Assembly: GCF_014982715.1 (NCBI RefSeq) | Contig: NZ_JADCJY010000001.1 | Coordinates: 1,240,001 to 1,304,000, forward strand | Origin: Gallalistipes aquisgranensis | GTDB taxonomy: Bacteria; Bacteroidota; Bacteroidia; Bacteroidales; Rikenellaceae | DNA: 64,000 nucleotides | Reading direction: 5' to 3' | Shown: positions 9,297 through 17,694 of the stretch, piece by piece | How the letters are laid out: each line of letters opens with the position of its first letter | Numbering within the stretch: position 1 is the stretch's first letter | Notes under the pieces: generated by a model | Database searches by the model: none | What the model was told of the DNA's origin: nothing | Seen by the model: the letters and a program-made list of their open reading frames with translations, nothing else | Translations under genes and position numbers: made by a program

Positions 9297-9340
9297 AAAA
9301 GCAAAAGGGAGGGGTTTCGGTTCCTCCTTTTTGCTTTTTC
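9297..9340 (+). terminator. Terminator of the cold-shock gene
   Basis: An imperfect inverted repeat (AAAAGCAAAAGGGAGG with CCTCCTTTTTGCTTTTT) with a GGTTTCGGTT loop ends in a T-rich tract, directly after the csp gene. Confidence 0.85.
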
Positions 9341-9435
9341 CTTTTTTCCTGCCGGCACCGTCCGGATTCCAGATCCCCGTTTTGAAAACGCCTTATAGGA
9401 TTAATCGGATATTCCGCGGCAATGGTGCGGCATGA

Positions 9436-9467
9436 AACGAAATAGGCTTACCTTTCGGTAAGCCTAT
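9436..9467 (-). terminator. Terminator of tRNA-Thr
   Basis: The 11-base inverted repeat ATAGGCTTACC (9442-9452) with GGTAAGCCTAT (9457-9467) is followed on the minus strand by a short T-rich stretch. It lies about 30 bases downstream of the leftward tRNA gene. Confidence 0.75.
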
Positions 9468-9495
9468 CCTTTACTCAGAGCCTGATTCTCAGGTG

Positions 9496-9568
9496 AGCCG
9501 CAACCCGGACTTGAACCGGGGACCCTTTCATTACGAATGAAATGCTCTACCAACTGAGCCATTGCGGC
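9496..9568 (-). tRNA. tRNA-Thr (anticodon CGT)
   Basis: The reverse complement folds as a 73-base cloverleaf: acceptor GCCGCAA pairing with TTGCGGC, D-stem GCTC/GAGC, anticodon stem TTTCA/TGAAA around TTCGTAA, and T-arm CCGGG TTCAAGT CCGGG. The anticodon CGT reads ACG (Thr). The 3' CCA is not encoded. Confidence 0.96.
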
Positions 9569-9658
9569 ATTGCTCTCTAAGCGAGTGCAAATATCGTAAT
9601 TTAAATTTATTTCGCAAAAAAATCACGTAAAAAAGCGCATCATTTCTTTCTGCGGACA

Positions 9659-9693
9659 TGAAAAACCCCTTCAGAAAGCGTTCCGAAGGGGTT
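9659..9693 (-). terminator. Terminator of the lipoprotein gene
   Basis: The 9-base inverted repeat AACCCCTTC (9664-9672) with GAAGGGGTT (9685-9693) is followed on the minus strand by TTTTTC. It lies just downstream of the gene ending at 9720. Confidence 0.85.
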
Positions 9694-9719
9694 CTTCGTT
9701 CGGCAAGTAGAATGCGGTC

Positions 9720-10283
9720 CTACTCCACGAGGGGCAGCTCCGCGGCTACCTGCAATCCGGTATCGGCCGCACACTGTTGCTGGAAAGCGGCAATCTGCTG
9801 CGAAGTCACCGTCGAATCGGCCACGATGGCATTCAGCACGAACTCGTCCAGCGAACCGTAGGCACGGTTGATCTTCTTGGCCATGCACGAGTAGAAGACA
9901 TCCTGCTGCGCTTCGGTCAACCCGTCGGGCAGGATGCTTTGCGCCACCAGTTCCCGGTAGGGAAACATGTACCGCATGTTCCGGTAGTTGGCTGCCAGGT
10001 CGTCCGTAATCACTGAAACCACCACCCAGGTCACCGTATCCTGCACGGCGGGCATCGCCACGAACGCCTGATAATCCGGGTAATCCTCCTCCACTTCGCC
10101 CACGACCACCTCGCTGAAGCGGTCGAAAGCCGGATCGTCCATATTCTTCAGATAATTGCGGTCACGGAACTGACGCAGTTCCTTGCGCATCTCACGGCGC
10201 TGTTCGTCGCTCCAGCGGCGTTCCTGCGAACAGGAGGCAACGATCCCGGCCAGCAGGCCCAACAGTAGAATTTTCCTCACCAT
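9720..10283 (-). CDS. Hypothetical lipoprotein
   Basis: The 187-residue product has a lipoprotein signal (LLAGIVASCSQ, Cys near residue 18). A highly charged segment follows (WSDEQRREMRKELRQF), then a mostly helical domain with two later cysteines. I recognise no family. It is the last host gene before the left ICE junction. Its own upstream region ends about 65-80 bases before attL, so the insertion may have altered distal promoter sequence. Confidence 0.75.
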   Translation of the reverse strand: MVRKILLLGLLAGIVASCSQERRWSDEQRREMRKELRQFRDRNYLKNMDDPAFDRFSEVVVGEVEEDYPDYQAFVAMPAVQDTVTWVVVSVITDDLAANYRNMRYMFPYRELVAQSILPDGLTEAQQDVFYSCMAKKINRAYGSLDEFVLNAIVADSTVTSQQIAAFQQQCAADTGLQVAAELPLVE

Positions 10284-10349
10284 AACAAACTGTTTTTAAT
10301 TGAACATCTTTTGCCCGGACCTCTGCAAGGAACGTACCACGAGCGGAAG

Positions 10350-10377
10350 TTTTCGTATCTTTGTTGAGCAAAGTTAC
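10350..10377. other. attL of the CTnDOT-family element
   Basis: The site has two half-sites around a 7-base crossover: GTATCTTT (10355-10362), GTTGAGC (10363-10369) and AAAGTTAC (10370-10377). On the minus strand it reads GTAACTTTGC then TCAAC, a perfect match to the CTnDOT core GTANNTTTGC plus a 5-base coupling sequence. TTTTCGTATCTTT (10350-10362) recurs at attR with 11 of 13 bases identical. Host sequence is to the left and element to the right. Known of the family: recombination at a GC dinucleotide with non-identical coupling bases. Confidence 0.75.
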
Positions 10378-10696
10378 TACAAAAAAGTGAAATGCGGAAA
10401 GATATAGTGATAGAATTGAGTTACAAGGGTTTTGGTTGAAGTGGCGATAATCCGTGAAGCCATTACAATCCCTGCCGAAGCCAAATCCTGACGCCGCTAC
10501 GTTACTTGTTCGTAACCATGCCCGAAAATGCGACAAACGGGTACGAATAGCGAAACAAGGCTCTAAGGAATAGTGAGTTATCCATAACTCATGCGAAAAA
10601 TCAGGTTACGGAAAAAGATTGCGCCGTTCCTCCCCGTTTTGCGTACCAACACCGGACTCTTCACCAACTAATTTTGAAACCCAAAAATTAAGGACA
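10378..10696. other. Non-coding left end of the ICE with candidate integrase arm sites
   Basis: No gene is seen. The stretch holds CGTTAC (10500-10505), CGTAACC (10511-10517) and GGTTACG (10604-10610). GGTTACG and CGTAACC also occur near the right end (47530-47536 and 47577-47583). A perfect palindrome, AGTTAT-CC-ATAACT, is centred near 10583. Repeats like these at both ends fit IntDOT arm-type binding sites, but this is inferred. Confidence 0.45.
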
Positions 10697-11932
10697 ATGA
10701 AGAGTACATTTTCAGTAATCTACTACCTCAAGCGTCAGGTAGTGAAAAAGGACGGGACAGTTCCCGTCATGGGACGCATCACGGTGGACGGCAGCCAGAC
10801 ACAGTTCAGCTGCAAACTGACTGTCGATCCGAAACTGTGGGACACCAAAGGTGGACGTGTCACGGGCAGAAGCACGGCGGCACTCGAAACGAACCGTATG
10901 CTTGACAAGATGCGGGTACGCATCAACAGGCATTATCAGGAAATCATGGAGCGTGACAACTTCGTCACGGCGGAGAAGGTGAAGAACGCCTTTCTCGGAC
11001 TGGAACACCGCTACCACACGCTGATGCAGGTGTTCCGCCAGCACAACGAGGACTACGAGAAGCAGGTGGAGGCAGGCATGAAAGCCAAAGGCACGCTGCT
11101 GAAGTACCGCACCGTTTACAAGCACATGCAAGAGTTCCTCGACATCCGCTACCATGTGAAGGACATCGCCCTAAAAGAGCTTACCCCGGCTTTCATTTCC
11201 GACTTCGAGATGTTCCTGCGCACGGACAAGCACTGCTGCACCAATACCGTGTGGCTGTACGTCTGCCCGTTACGGACGATGGTATTCATCGCCATCAACA
11301 ACGAGTGGCTGACGCGCGACCCGTTCCGCGAGTATGAAATCAAGAAGGAGGAAACAACACGCAGTTTCCTGACCAAAGATGAGATCCGCCTGCTGATGGA
11401 GGGGAAACTGAAAAACGCCAAACAGGAATTGTACCGCGACCTCTACCTGTTCTGCGCCTTCACGGGGCTGTCGTTCGCGGATATGCGCAACCTTACGGAA
11501 GAGAATATCCGCACCTACTTCGACGAACACGAGTGGATAAACATCAACCGCCAGAAAACGGGCGTGGTGTCCAACATCCGCCTGCTCGACATCGCCAACC
11601 GCATAATCGGCAAATACCGGGGACTGTGCGGGGACGGCAGGATATTTCCCGTTCCGCATTATAACACGTGCCTTGCCGGTATCCGTGCCGTCGCCAAGCG
11701 TTGCGGCATCACCAAGCATATCACGTGGCATCAGAGCCGCCACACGGCAGCCACGACGATATTCCTCTCCAACGGTGTTCCCATCGAAACGGTCAGCTCC
11801 ATGCTCGGACACAAGAGCATAAAGACGACGCAGATTTACGCAAAGATAACCAAAGAGAAGCTCAATCAGGACATGGAGAACCTTGCCGCAAGATTGAACG
11901 GCGTCGAGGAATTTGCAGGTTGCACCATCTAA
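10697..11932 (+). CDS. int: Tyrosine recombinase, CTnDOT integrase IntDOT
   Basis: The start at 10697 gives 411 residues, the known IntDOT length. Catalytic residues fall at the published IntDOT positions: S259 (in place of the usual first arginine), K287, H345, R348, H372 and nucleophile Y381. The N-terminal half contains the SAM-like/arm-binding and core-binding domains. It integrates and excises the element at attDOT/attB. It lies about 320 bases inside attL, transcribed away from it. A small gene follows after 11 bases. An in-frame start at 10619 adds 26 residues not found in IntDOT. Confidence 0.96.
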   Translation: MKSTFSVIYYLKRQVVKKDGTVPVMGRITVDGSQTQFSCKLTVDPKLWDTKGGRVTGRSTAALETNRMLDKMRVRINRHYQEIMERDNFVTAEKVKNAFLGLEHRYHTLMQVFRQHNEDYEKQVEAGMKAKGTLLKYRTVYKHMQEFLDIRYHVKDIALKELTPAFISDFEMFLRTDKHCCTNTVWLYVCPLRTMVFIAINNEWLTRDPFREYEIKKEETTRSFLTKDEIRLLMEGKLKNAKQELYRDLYLFCAFTGLSFADMRNLTEENIRTYFDEHEWININRQKTGVVSNIRLLDIANRIIGKYRGLCGDGRIFPVPHYNTCLAGIRAVAKRCGITKHITWHQSRHTAATTIFLSNGVPIETVSSMLGHKSIKTTQIYAKITKEKLNQDMENLAARLNGVEEFAGCTI

Positions 11933-11943
11933 AAAGAAAAGCC

Positions 11944-12306
11944 ATGAAACGTGACACAATCATCATCGAGGACAAGGCAGTCAGCGTAACCGGTAACGAC
12001 GTGTGGATGACCGCCACCGAAATAGCCGGATTGTTCCATACGACCGTCCCGGCAGTGAACGCCGCCATCAGAGCCGTCCGCAAGTCGGACGTGCTGAACG
12101 ACTACGAGGTGTGCCGCTACATGCAGCTTGAAAACGGGCTGCACGCGGACGTGTACGCCCTTGAAATCATCATCCCGGTCGCTTTCAGGGTGAATACCTA
12201 CAACACCCACCTGTTCCGCACATGGCTGGTGGGAAAGGCACTCTCACAAGAGAAACGGCAGACATACGTGATGTTCATACAGAACGGAAAAGCCGGGTAT
12301 TGCTGA
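11944..12306 (+). CDS. Conserved ICE protein downstream of the integrase (RhuM-like/KilA-like fold possible)
   Basis: From 11944 the product is 120 residues. Stretches such as WMTATEIAGLFHTTVPAVNAAI and VYALEIIIPVAFRVNTYN resemble the N-terminal part of virulence RhuM/Fic-associated and BRO-type DNA-binding proteins. The likeness is only moderate. It starts 11 bases after int and ends before a terminator, so it is probably co-transcribed with int. No function is assigned. Confidence 0.7.
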   Translation: MKRDTIIIEDKAVSVTGNDVWMTATEIAGLFHTTVPAVNAAIRAVRKSDVLNDYEVCRYMQLENGLHADVYALEIIIPVAFRVNTYNTHLFRTWLVGKALSQEKRQTYVMFIQNGKAGYC

Positions 12307-12326
12307 TTGCACATACCCCATAAGAC

Positions 12327-12371
12327 AAGTAAACGGGTAGCACCACAAAAGGTGTCACCCGTTTACTTTTT
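12327..12371. terminator. Bidirectional terminator after the int operon
   Basis: AAGTAAACGGGT (12327-12338) pairs with ACCCGTTTACTT (12357-12368), with an inner CACC/GGTG stem, and is followed by TTT. It separates the rightward int operon from the leftward HTH genes. Confidence 0.85.
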
Positions 12372-12383
12372 CATGAAACCGCC

Positions 12384-12689
12384 TCACTCCAGCGGCTTGC
12401 GGTAGTTCGCTTCCAGTACCCCGCGCAGCCCCGTTTCCGGGTAAAGCACCTTCCCTCCCAAAAGTATGAAGGGCAACACGCGGTTGTTGCGGTATTCCTG
12501 CAAGGTGCGCCGGCTCACACGGAGCAGTTCCGACACCTCGCCGTCCGTCAGGTAACGTTCCCCGTCCAGCGGAGGACGGTAGCTTTCCAGAAATGCGGAC
12601 AGCCATTTCGAGCCTTTGCGCATATCCTGCACCACAGAGGCTATCGGCTCGTCTTCCATCGTAAAAACATCGTTGTTCTCGTTCATCAT
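12384..12689 (-). CDS. Excisionase-like HTH protein
   Basis: Reading from the MMNENNDVF start gives 101 residues. The C-terminal half is a MerR/excisionase-type winged helix (YLTDGEVSELLRVSRRTLQEY, then a wing with ILLGGKVLYPE). The N-terminus is acidic. An upstream in-frame start at 12752 would overlap the preceding gene. It pairs with another HTH gene 31 bases upstream, and the pair diverges from the excision operon. It may influence integration or excision; the family makes DNA bending or recombinase direction plausible. Confidence 0.78.
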   Translation of the reverse strand: MMNENNDVFTMEDEPIASVVQDMRKGSKWLSAFLESYRPPLDGERYLTDGEVSELLRVSRRTLQEYRNNRVLPFILLGGKVLYPETGLRGVLEANYRKPLE

Positions 12690-12720
12690 AACTTCGGATT
12701 CAGTGGGTGAATAAATCAAA

Positions 12721-13020
12721 TCATCTGCCGTGCGGATAGAGCGTGCCGACAAGCGGTATCAGCCGCTTCACCTCCTCTGGCTTGTAATAGAACCTGCGGT
12801 TTATCTGCGAGTAGCCGATAAGCCGCCTGTCACGCAGCGTCTGCAACGTGCGCGGGCTTATTCTCAACTGCCCGCAGACCTCCTCGCCCGTGAGCCATCT
12901 TTCCATGCGCCCCGTGTCGCTTTTGCGCCTCAGGGCGGCGACCTTCTCCGAGAGTGCGCCGAATGCCGCCACCATCATCTCGAAAGTCTTTTTCTCGATA
13001 GATACTATTTCCATATTCAT
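12721..13020 (-). CDS. Excisionase-like HTH protein
   Basis: The 99-residue product (start MNMEIVSIEKKTFEMM) has a coiled-coil-like N-terminus and an excisionase-type HTH (WLTGEEVCGQLRISPRTLQTL) with a wing reading GYSQINRRFYYKPEEV. It belongs to the same HTH group as Xis2d and shares the divergent intergenic region with xis2c. CTnDOT relatives carry such paired HTH genes. The exact role is unknown to me. Confidence 0.8.
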   Translation of the reverse strand: MNMEIVSIEKKTFEMMVAAFGALSEKVAALRRKSDTGRMERWLTGEEVCGQLRISPRTLQTLRDRRLIGYSQINRRFYYKPEEVKRLIPLVGTLYPHGR

Positions 13021-13138
13021 GTCATTTAGAGTTTGCCGCAAAGGTAACGAAACGGCATACAAGACGTATCGTTTTCCGCTGAAAGGCTGCCTGTTGCGCC
13101 GTTTGACCGGGTTACGGAGCCATCTTCCGCAAAAATCT

Positions 13139-13207
13139 TACGTGAGTCACGTAGTGAGTTGTTAAAGCCCCTTTTGTTTATTGCCGAATTTTGTCGCAGA
13201 AACAAAA
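13139..13207 (+). promoter_or_regulatory. Excision-operon promoter region with candidate RteC operator
   Basis: A perfect palindrome TACGTGA-G-TCACGTA (13139-13153) lies upstream of a possible promoter (TTG at 13159-13161, GAATTTTG ending at 13193). An 8-base inverted repeat TTTTGTTT/AAACAAAA (13172-13179, 13200-13207) brackets the -7 box. In CTnDOT, RteC activates this promoter from inverted half-sites upstream. Assigning this palindrome to RteC is inferred from position. Confidence 0.5.
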
Positions 13208-13221
13208 AGAAAGGACTGAAC

Positions 13222-13584
13222 ATGAAAGTGATAACAATGGAAAGTTCCGCCTACAAGGAGATGATGGCGCAGATTGCGAACATCGCAGGGTACATCCGCG
13301 AGGCAAGGGACGAGAAGAAACGGAAGCGGGAAACCGAAGACAAGCTGCTTGACACGGCACAGGCGGCGAAGATGCTCAACGTGAGCAAGCGCACCATGCA
13401 GCGTATGCGCACCGACCACCGTATCGAGTATGTGGTGGTACGCGGAAGCTGCCGCTACCGCCTTTCCGAGATACTGCGGCTATTGGAGGACAACACAGTA
13501 AGGAACGAGGAAGGGACAATAGACACCCTGTTCCACAACCACACGCTGCGCACGGGCGGCAAACCAAAAGGAAGGAGGACATAG
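13222..13584 (+). CDS. xis2c: Excision protein Xis2c
   Basis: The product is 120 residues, first gene of the four-gene excision operon. It has a basic linker (DEKKRKRETEDK) and an excisionase HTH (LDTAQAAKMLNVSKRTMQRM) with a wing (YVVVRGSCRYRLSEI). Order, size and neighbours match CTnDOT xis2c-xis2d-orf3-exc. Known role: a small DNA-binding protein needed with Xis2d for excision, and involved in tra activation. The start at 13222 is chosen because it follows an AAAGGACTGAAC ribosome-binding context. Xis2d begins three bases after its stop. Confidence 0.9.
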   Translation: MKVITMESSAYKEMMAQIANIAGYIREARDEKKRKRETEDKLLDTAQAAKMLNVSKRTMQRMRTDHRIEYVVVRGSCRYRLSEILRLLEDNTVRNEEGTIDTLFHNHTLRTGGKPKGRRT

Positions 13585-13587
13585 GTC

Positions 13588-13938
13588 ATGGAACTGCTCA
13601 CACGAAACAACTTCGAGGGCTGGATGCAGAAGCTGATGGAACGGCTCGACCGTCAGGACGAACTGCTGCTGGCGATGAAGGCTGAGGGGAAACAGCCCAC
13701 TATCACGGAAAGCATCCGCCTTTTCGACAATCAGGATTTGTGCATGTTGCTCCAGATAAGCAAACGCACCCTCCAACGCTACCGCAGCGTAGGCGCATTG
13801 CCCTACAAGACGCTGGGCAAGAAGACCTATTACAGCGAGGAGGACGTGCTGACATTCCTTTCCAACCATATCAAGGACTTCAAAAAGGAAGATATAGCCT
13901 TCTACAAGGCTCGTATCCATAATTTCTTTCATAAATAA
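13588..13938 (+). CDS. xis2d: Excision protein Xis2d
   Basis: The 116-residue product has an N-terminal helical segment (EGWMQKLMERLDRQDELLL) and an HTH (CMLLQISKRTLQRYRSVGAL) with a wing (KTLGKKTYYSEEDVLTFL). It follows xis2c by three bases. In CTnDOT, Xis2d is the second essential excision factor, needed for the IntDOT intasome to form on attL/attR. The sequence appears intact. Confidence 0.9.
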   Translation: MELLTRNNFEGWMQKLMERLDRQDELLLAMKAEGKQPTITESIRLFDNQDLCMLLQISKRTLQRYRSVGALPYKTLGKKTYYSEEDVLTFLSNHIKDFKKEDIAFYKARIHNFFHK

Positions 13939-13958
13939 CCCATTAAAACATTTTTCAG

Positions 13959-15530
13959 ATGGCAAAGAAAAAAGACGAAAAGGACGTGCTGGTAGTCCGT
14001 GACGAGAAGACAGGCGAGATCAGCGTGGTAGCCGGGCTGAACGCGGACGGCACACCCAAGCGCACCCCCGCAAAAGCGGAGAACGCGCAGAGTTTCCTGC
14101 AATTCGACCGACATGGCGACGTGCTGGACAACTTCTTCAAGAACTTCTTCCGGCAGTGCAAGGAACCCAGCCGCTTCGGTTTCTACCGCATTGCGGCAGA
14201 CCAAGCTGAAAATCTCTTAGAGGTGATGAAGCAACTGCTGAAAGACCCCGAAGCGAACAAGGAGCTGCTCGCCCCTCACAAGGTGGACACCTCCGACTAT
14301 GAGAAGAAGGTGCAGGAAGAGATGGCAGCACAACAGACAGAGAAACAAGAACCTCAAAAACAGGAGAACATGGAACAACGGAAAGAACAGCAACAGGACA
14401 AATCCGAACAGATGCAGGGCAAACGTGGCTACCAGCCCATCGACGAGAGTAAAATCAACTGGCAGGAGCTGGAGGACAGATGGGGCGTAAAGCGGGACAA
14501 CCTTGAAAAGTCCGGCGACCTTACGAAGATGCTCAACTATGGCAAGTCCGACTTGGTAAAGGTCAAACCGACCTTCGGCGGCGAATCATTCGAGCTGGAC
14601 GCCCGCCTCTCCTTCAAGAAGGACGGTGAGGGAAACATCAGCCTCGTGCCGCACTTCATCCGCAAGGAGCAGAAGCTGGATGAGTACAAGGAACACAAAT
14701 TCTCCGACAATGACCGGAAGAACCTCCGCGAAACGGGCAATCTCGGTAGGGTCGTGGACATTGTGGACAGGGAAACGGGCGAGATCATCCCCTCCTACAT
14801 CAGCATCGACCGCAAGACGAATGAAATCACGGACATTCCGGCAAGCAGGGTGCGCATCCCGGAGCGCATCGGCAAGACGGAAATCACCACGCAGGAGCGG
14901 GACATGCTCCGCGCCGGACTGCCCGTACGCGACAAGCTCATCGAGCGCAACGACGGCAGAAAGTTCGTCACCACCCTGCAAGTGAACGTGGAGCAGCGCG
15001 GCGTGGAGTTCGTGCCGGGAACCGGCAAGTCGCCCCGTACCGCACAGACACAGGAAACCAAAGGCGACACATCGAAAAGTCAGGCGCAGGGCGGGGAAAA
15101 TGCCGCACAGACCAAGAAGGAGCAACGCCGCAACACGTGGACGAACGAGGACGGCAGCATCCGCCCCATCAGCAAATGGAGCGGCGTGAGCTTCACCGAC
15201 CAGCAGAAAGCCGACTATGTGGCGGGTAAAGCCGTGAAGCTGGAGAACGTGACCGACAAGCAGGGCTTCCATGCCACGATGTATATCAAGTTCAACCCGG
15301 AGAAGGGACGCCCGTACCGCTACGACACGAACCCTGACAATGCACAGCAGGTTGCTCCGTCCAACGAGAGCCGCACGCAGGTGGCGGTGAACAACGATGG
15401 CAAGACCAACGAGGCTACAAAGAATCTGAGAGAGCCGTTGCAGAAAGGTCAGACCAACCCGAAGGACGCCCGCCAGCAACAGCAGCAGGAGAAGCCGCAG
15501 AAGAAAACGGGCAAGGGCATGAAAATGTAA
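13959..15530 (+). CDS. Orf3 of the excision operon (DUF3945/DUF4099-type)
   Basis: The 523-residue hydrophilic protein is rich in Gln, Lys and Glu, with low-complexity Q-rich stretches (about residues 125-155 and near the C-terminus). The middle contains repeated DUF3945-like modules (ELDARLSFKKDGEGNISLVPHF; GVEFVPGTGKSPR; LENVTDKQGFHATMYIKFNPEKG). It lies between xis2d and exc, as Orf3 does in CTnDOT. No enzymatic motif is seen. Orf3 is reported as not required for excision. Confidence 0.88.
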   Translation: MAKKKDEKDVLVVRDEKTGEISVVAGLNADGTPKRTPAKAENAQSFLQFDRHGDVLDNFFKNFFRQCKEPSRFGFYRIAADQAENLLEVMKQLLKDPEANKELLAPHKVDTSDYEKKVQEEMAAQQTEKQEPQKQENMEQRKEQQQDKSEQMQGKRGYQPIDESKINWQELEDRWGVKRDNLEKSGDLTKMLNYGKSDLVKVKPTFGGESFELDARLSFKKDGEGNISLVPHFIRKEQKLDEYKEHKFSDNDRKNLRETGNLGRVVDIVDRETGEIIPSYISIDRKTNEITDIPASRVRIPERIGKTEITTQERDMLRAGLPVRDKLIERNDGRKFVTTLQVNVEQRGVEFVPGTGKSPRTAQTQETKGDTSKSQAQGGENAAQTKKEQRRNTWTNEDGSIRPISKWSGVSFTDQQKADYVAGKAVKLENVTDKQGFHATMYIKFNPEKGRPYRYDTNPDNAQQVAPSNESRTQVAVNNDGKTNEATKNLREPLQKGQTNPKDARQQQQQEKPQKKTGKGMKM

Positions 15531-15590
15531 TCCCGTGTCCGCCACTGAATCCAAAATAAAATCCAAAGTATCAACAAAAAAGAAGAAGAC

Positions 15591-17678
15591 ATGAAGACAA
15601 TCATTGCAGAAAAGCCCTCCGTGGCACGTGAAATCGCCCGCATCGTGGGCGCGACAAAGAGAGAGGAAGGATATTTCGAGGGAGGCGGTTATGCCGTGAC
15701 ATGGGCATTCGGACACCTCGTTCAGCTTGCCATGCCCGACGGCTACGGCGTGCGCGGATTTGTCCGTGACAACCTCCCGATTATTCCCGACACATTCACG
15801 CTCGTCCCCCGTCAGGTCAGGACGGAGAAAGGTTACAAGCCCGACAGCGGCGTGGTGTCGCAGATAAAAGTCATCAAAAGACTGTTCGACACAAGCGAAC
15901 ATATCATCGTGGCGACCGATGCCGGACGCGAGGGAGAGCTTATCTTCCGCTACCTCTACCACTATACGGGTTGCACCACTCCTTTCGTGCGCCTGTGGAT
16001 CAGCTCTCTCACCGACAAAGCTATCCGCGAGGGACTGCGGAAACTCGAAGACGGCAGCAAATACGACAACCTCTACCTCGCCGCCAAAGCGCGGAGCGAA
16101 TCCGACTGGCTCGTGGGCATCAACGGCACACAGGCGTTATCCATCGCCGCCGGACACGGCACGTATTCCGTGGGGCGGGTGCAGACACCAACGTTGGCTA
16201 TGGTATGTGAACGCTACTGGGAGAACCGCCGCTTTACGTCCGAAGCATTCTGGCAGCTCCATATCGCAACGGACGGTTGCGACGGCGAAGTCGTGAAATT
16301 CTCATCCTCCGAGAAATGGAAAGAGAAAGAACCGGCGATGGAACTATATAATAAGGTAAAGGCGGCAGGTTGCGCCACTGTCACGAAAGCCGAGCGCAAG
16401 GAGAAGACGGAGGAAACTCCCTTGCTCTACGACCTGACCACGCTCCAGAAAGAAGCCAACGCCAAGCACGGCTTCACGGCGGAACAGACGCTTGAAATCG
16501 CGCAGAAACTCTACGAAAAGAAGTTGATAACCTATCCGAGAACGGGAAGCCGCTACATCCCCGAAGACGTGTTTGCCGAAATTCCCAAACTGCTCGCTTT
16601 CATCGGCACACAGCCCGAATGGAAAGACAAGGTGCGGGCAAAAGCCGCCCCGACACGCCGCAGCGTGGACGACGGCAAGGTGACAGACCACCATGCCCTG
16701 CTCGTCACGGGTGAGAAACCGCTCTTCCTCTCCAAAGAGGACAATACCATCTATCAGATGATTGCCGGGCGCATGGTCGAGGCATTCTCTGAGAAATGCG
16801 TCAAGGATGTGACCACTGTCACGGCGGAATGTGCCGGAGTGGAGTTTACCGTAAAAGGCAGCGTCGTGAAGCAAACCGGATGGCGTGCCGTCTATGGCGA
16901 GGAAAAAGAGGAAATTACCATCCCCGGCTGGCAGGAAGGCGACACGCTGACACCGAAAGGCTCGTCCATTACCGAAGGAAAGACCAAACCCAAGCCGCTG
17001 CATACCGAAGCCACCCTGCTCTCGGCAATGGAAACGGCGGGCAAGGAAATTGAGGACGACGCACTGCGGCAGGCGATGAAGGACTGTGGCATCGGTACTC
17101 CCGCCACACGCGCCTCCATCATCGAAACGCTTTTCAAGCGCGGTTACATGGAACGCTGCAAGAAGTCGCTTGTTCCCACCGAAAAAGGACTTGCCCTCAA
17201 TTCCGTCGTCAAGACGATGCGCATCGCCGATGTTGCCATGACGGGCGAATGGGAAAAGGAGCTGGCGCGTATCGAGCGCGGGGAACTGTCCGACGACACC
17301 TTCCGCAAGGAGATAGAGGCGTACACACGTGAGATAACCTCCGAACTGATCTCGTGCGACAAGCTCTTCGGCAGCCGTGACTCCGGCTGCGCGTGTCCCA
17401 AGTGTGGCACGGGCAGGATGCGGTTCTACGGCAAGGTGGTACGCTGCGACAACACGGAGTGCGGACTGCCCGTGTTCCGGCTGAAAGCGGGACGCACCCT
17501 GTCCGACGATGAAATCAAAGACCTGCTCACCGAAGGGCATACCAAGCTGCTCAAAGGGTTCAAGAGCAAACAGGGCAAGAGTTTCGATGCTGTTGTCGCC
17601 TTTGACGGGGAATATAACACGACTTTTGTGTTCCCGGAGGCTAAAAAGGACAAGAAATTTTCAGGACGGAAGAAATAG
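15591..17678 (+). CDS. exc: Exc, type IA DNA topoisomerase (topoisomerase III-like)
   Basis: The 695-residue product has the type IA layout: a TOPRIM domain (E7 in IAEKPSVA; ATDAGREGE at 108-116), the catalytic tyrosine in LITYPRTGSRY (Y315), and a C-terminal zinc-ribbon with CACPKCGTG and CDNTECG. In CTnDOT, Exc has topoisomerase III activity and stimulates excision. It is the last gene of the excision operon. An RteR-like RNA promoter begins almost at its stop codon. All key residues are present. Confidence 0.95.
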   Translation: MKTIIAEKPSVAREIARIVGATKREEGYFEGGGYAVTWAFGHLVQLAMPDGYGVRGFVRDNLPIIPDTFTLVPRQVRTEKGYKPDSGVVSQIKVIKRLFDTSEHIIVATDAGREGELIFRYLYHYTGCTTPFVRLWISSLTDKAIREGLRKLEDGSKYDNLYLAAKARSESDWLVGINGTQALSIAAGHGTYSVGRVQTPTLAMVCERYWENRRFTSEAFWQLHIATDGCDGEVVKFSSSEKWKEKEPAMELYNKVKAAGCATVTKAERKEKTEETPLLYDLTTLQKEANAKHGFTAEQTLEIAQKLYEKKLITYPRTGSRYIPEDVFAEIPKLLAFIGTQPEWKDKVRAKAAPTRRSVDDGKVTDHHALLVTGEKPLFLSKEDNTIYQMIAGRMVEAFSEKCVKDVTTVTAECAGVEFTVKGSVVKQTGWRAVYGEEKEEITIPGWQEGDTLTPKGSSITEGKTKPKPLHTEATLLSAMETAGKEIEDDALRQAMKDCGIGTPATRASIIETLFKRGYMERCKKSLVPTEKGLALNSVVKTMRIADVAMTGEWEKELARIERGELSDDTFRKEIEAYTREITSELISCDKLFGSRDSGCACPKCGTGRMRFYGKVVRCDNTECGLPVFRLKAGRTLSDDEIKDLLTEGHTKLLKGFKSKQGKSFDAVVAFDGEYNTTFVFPEAKKDKKFSGRKK

Positions 17679-17694
17679 TATTAACTTTGCCACT

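Noticed and set aside
14586-15962. A 458-codon minus-strand frame opposite orf3 and exc
   Set aside because: It has no recognisable motifs and strong Leu/Val/Arg/His bias. The plus-strand genes fully explain the region.
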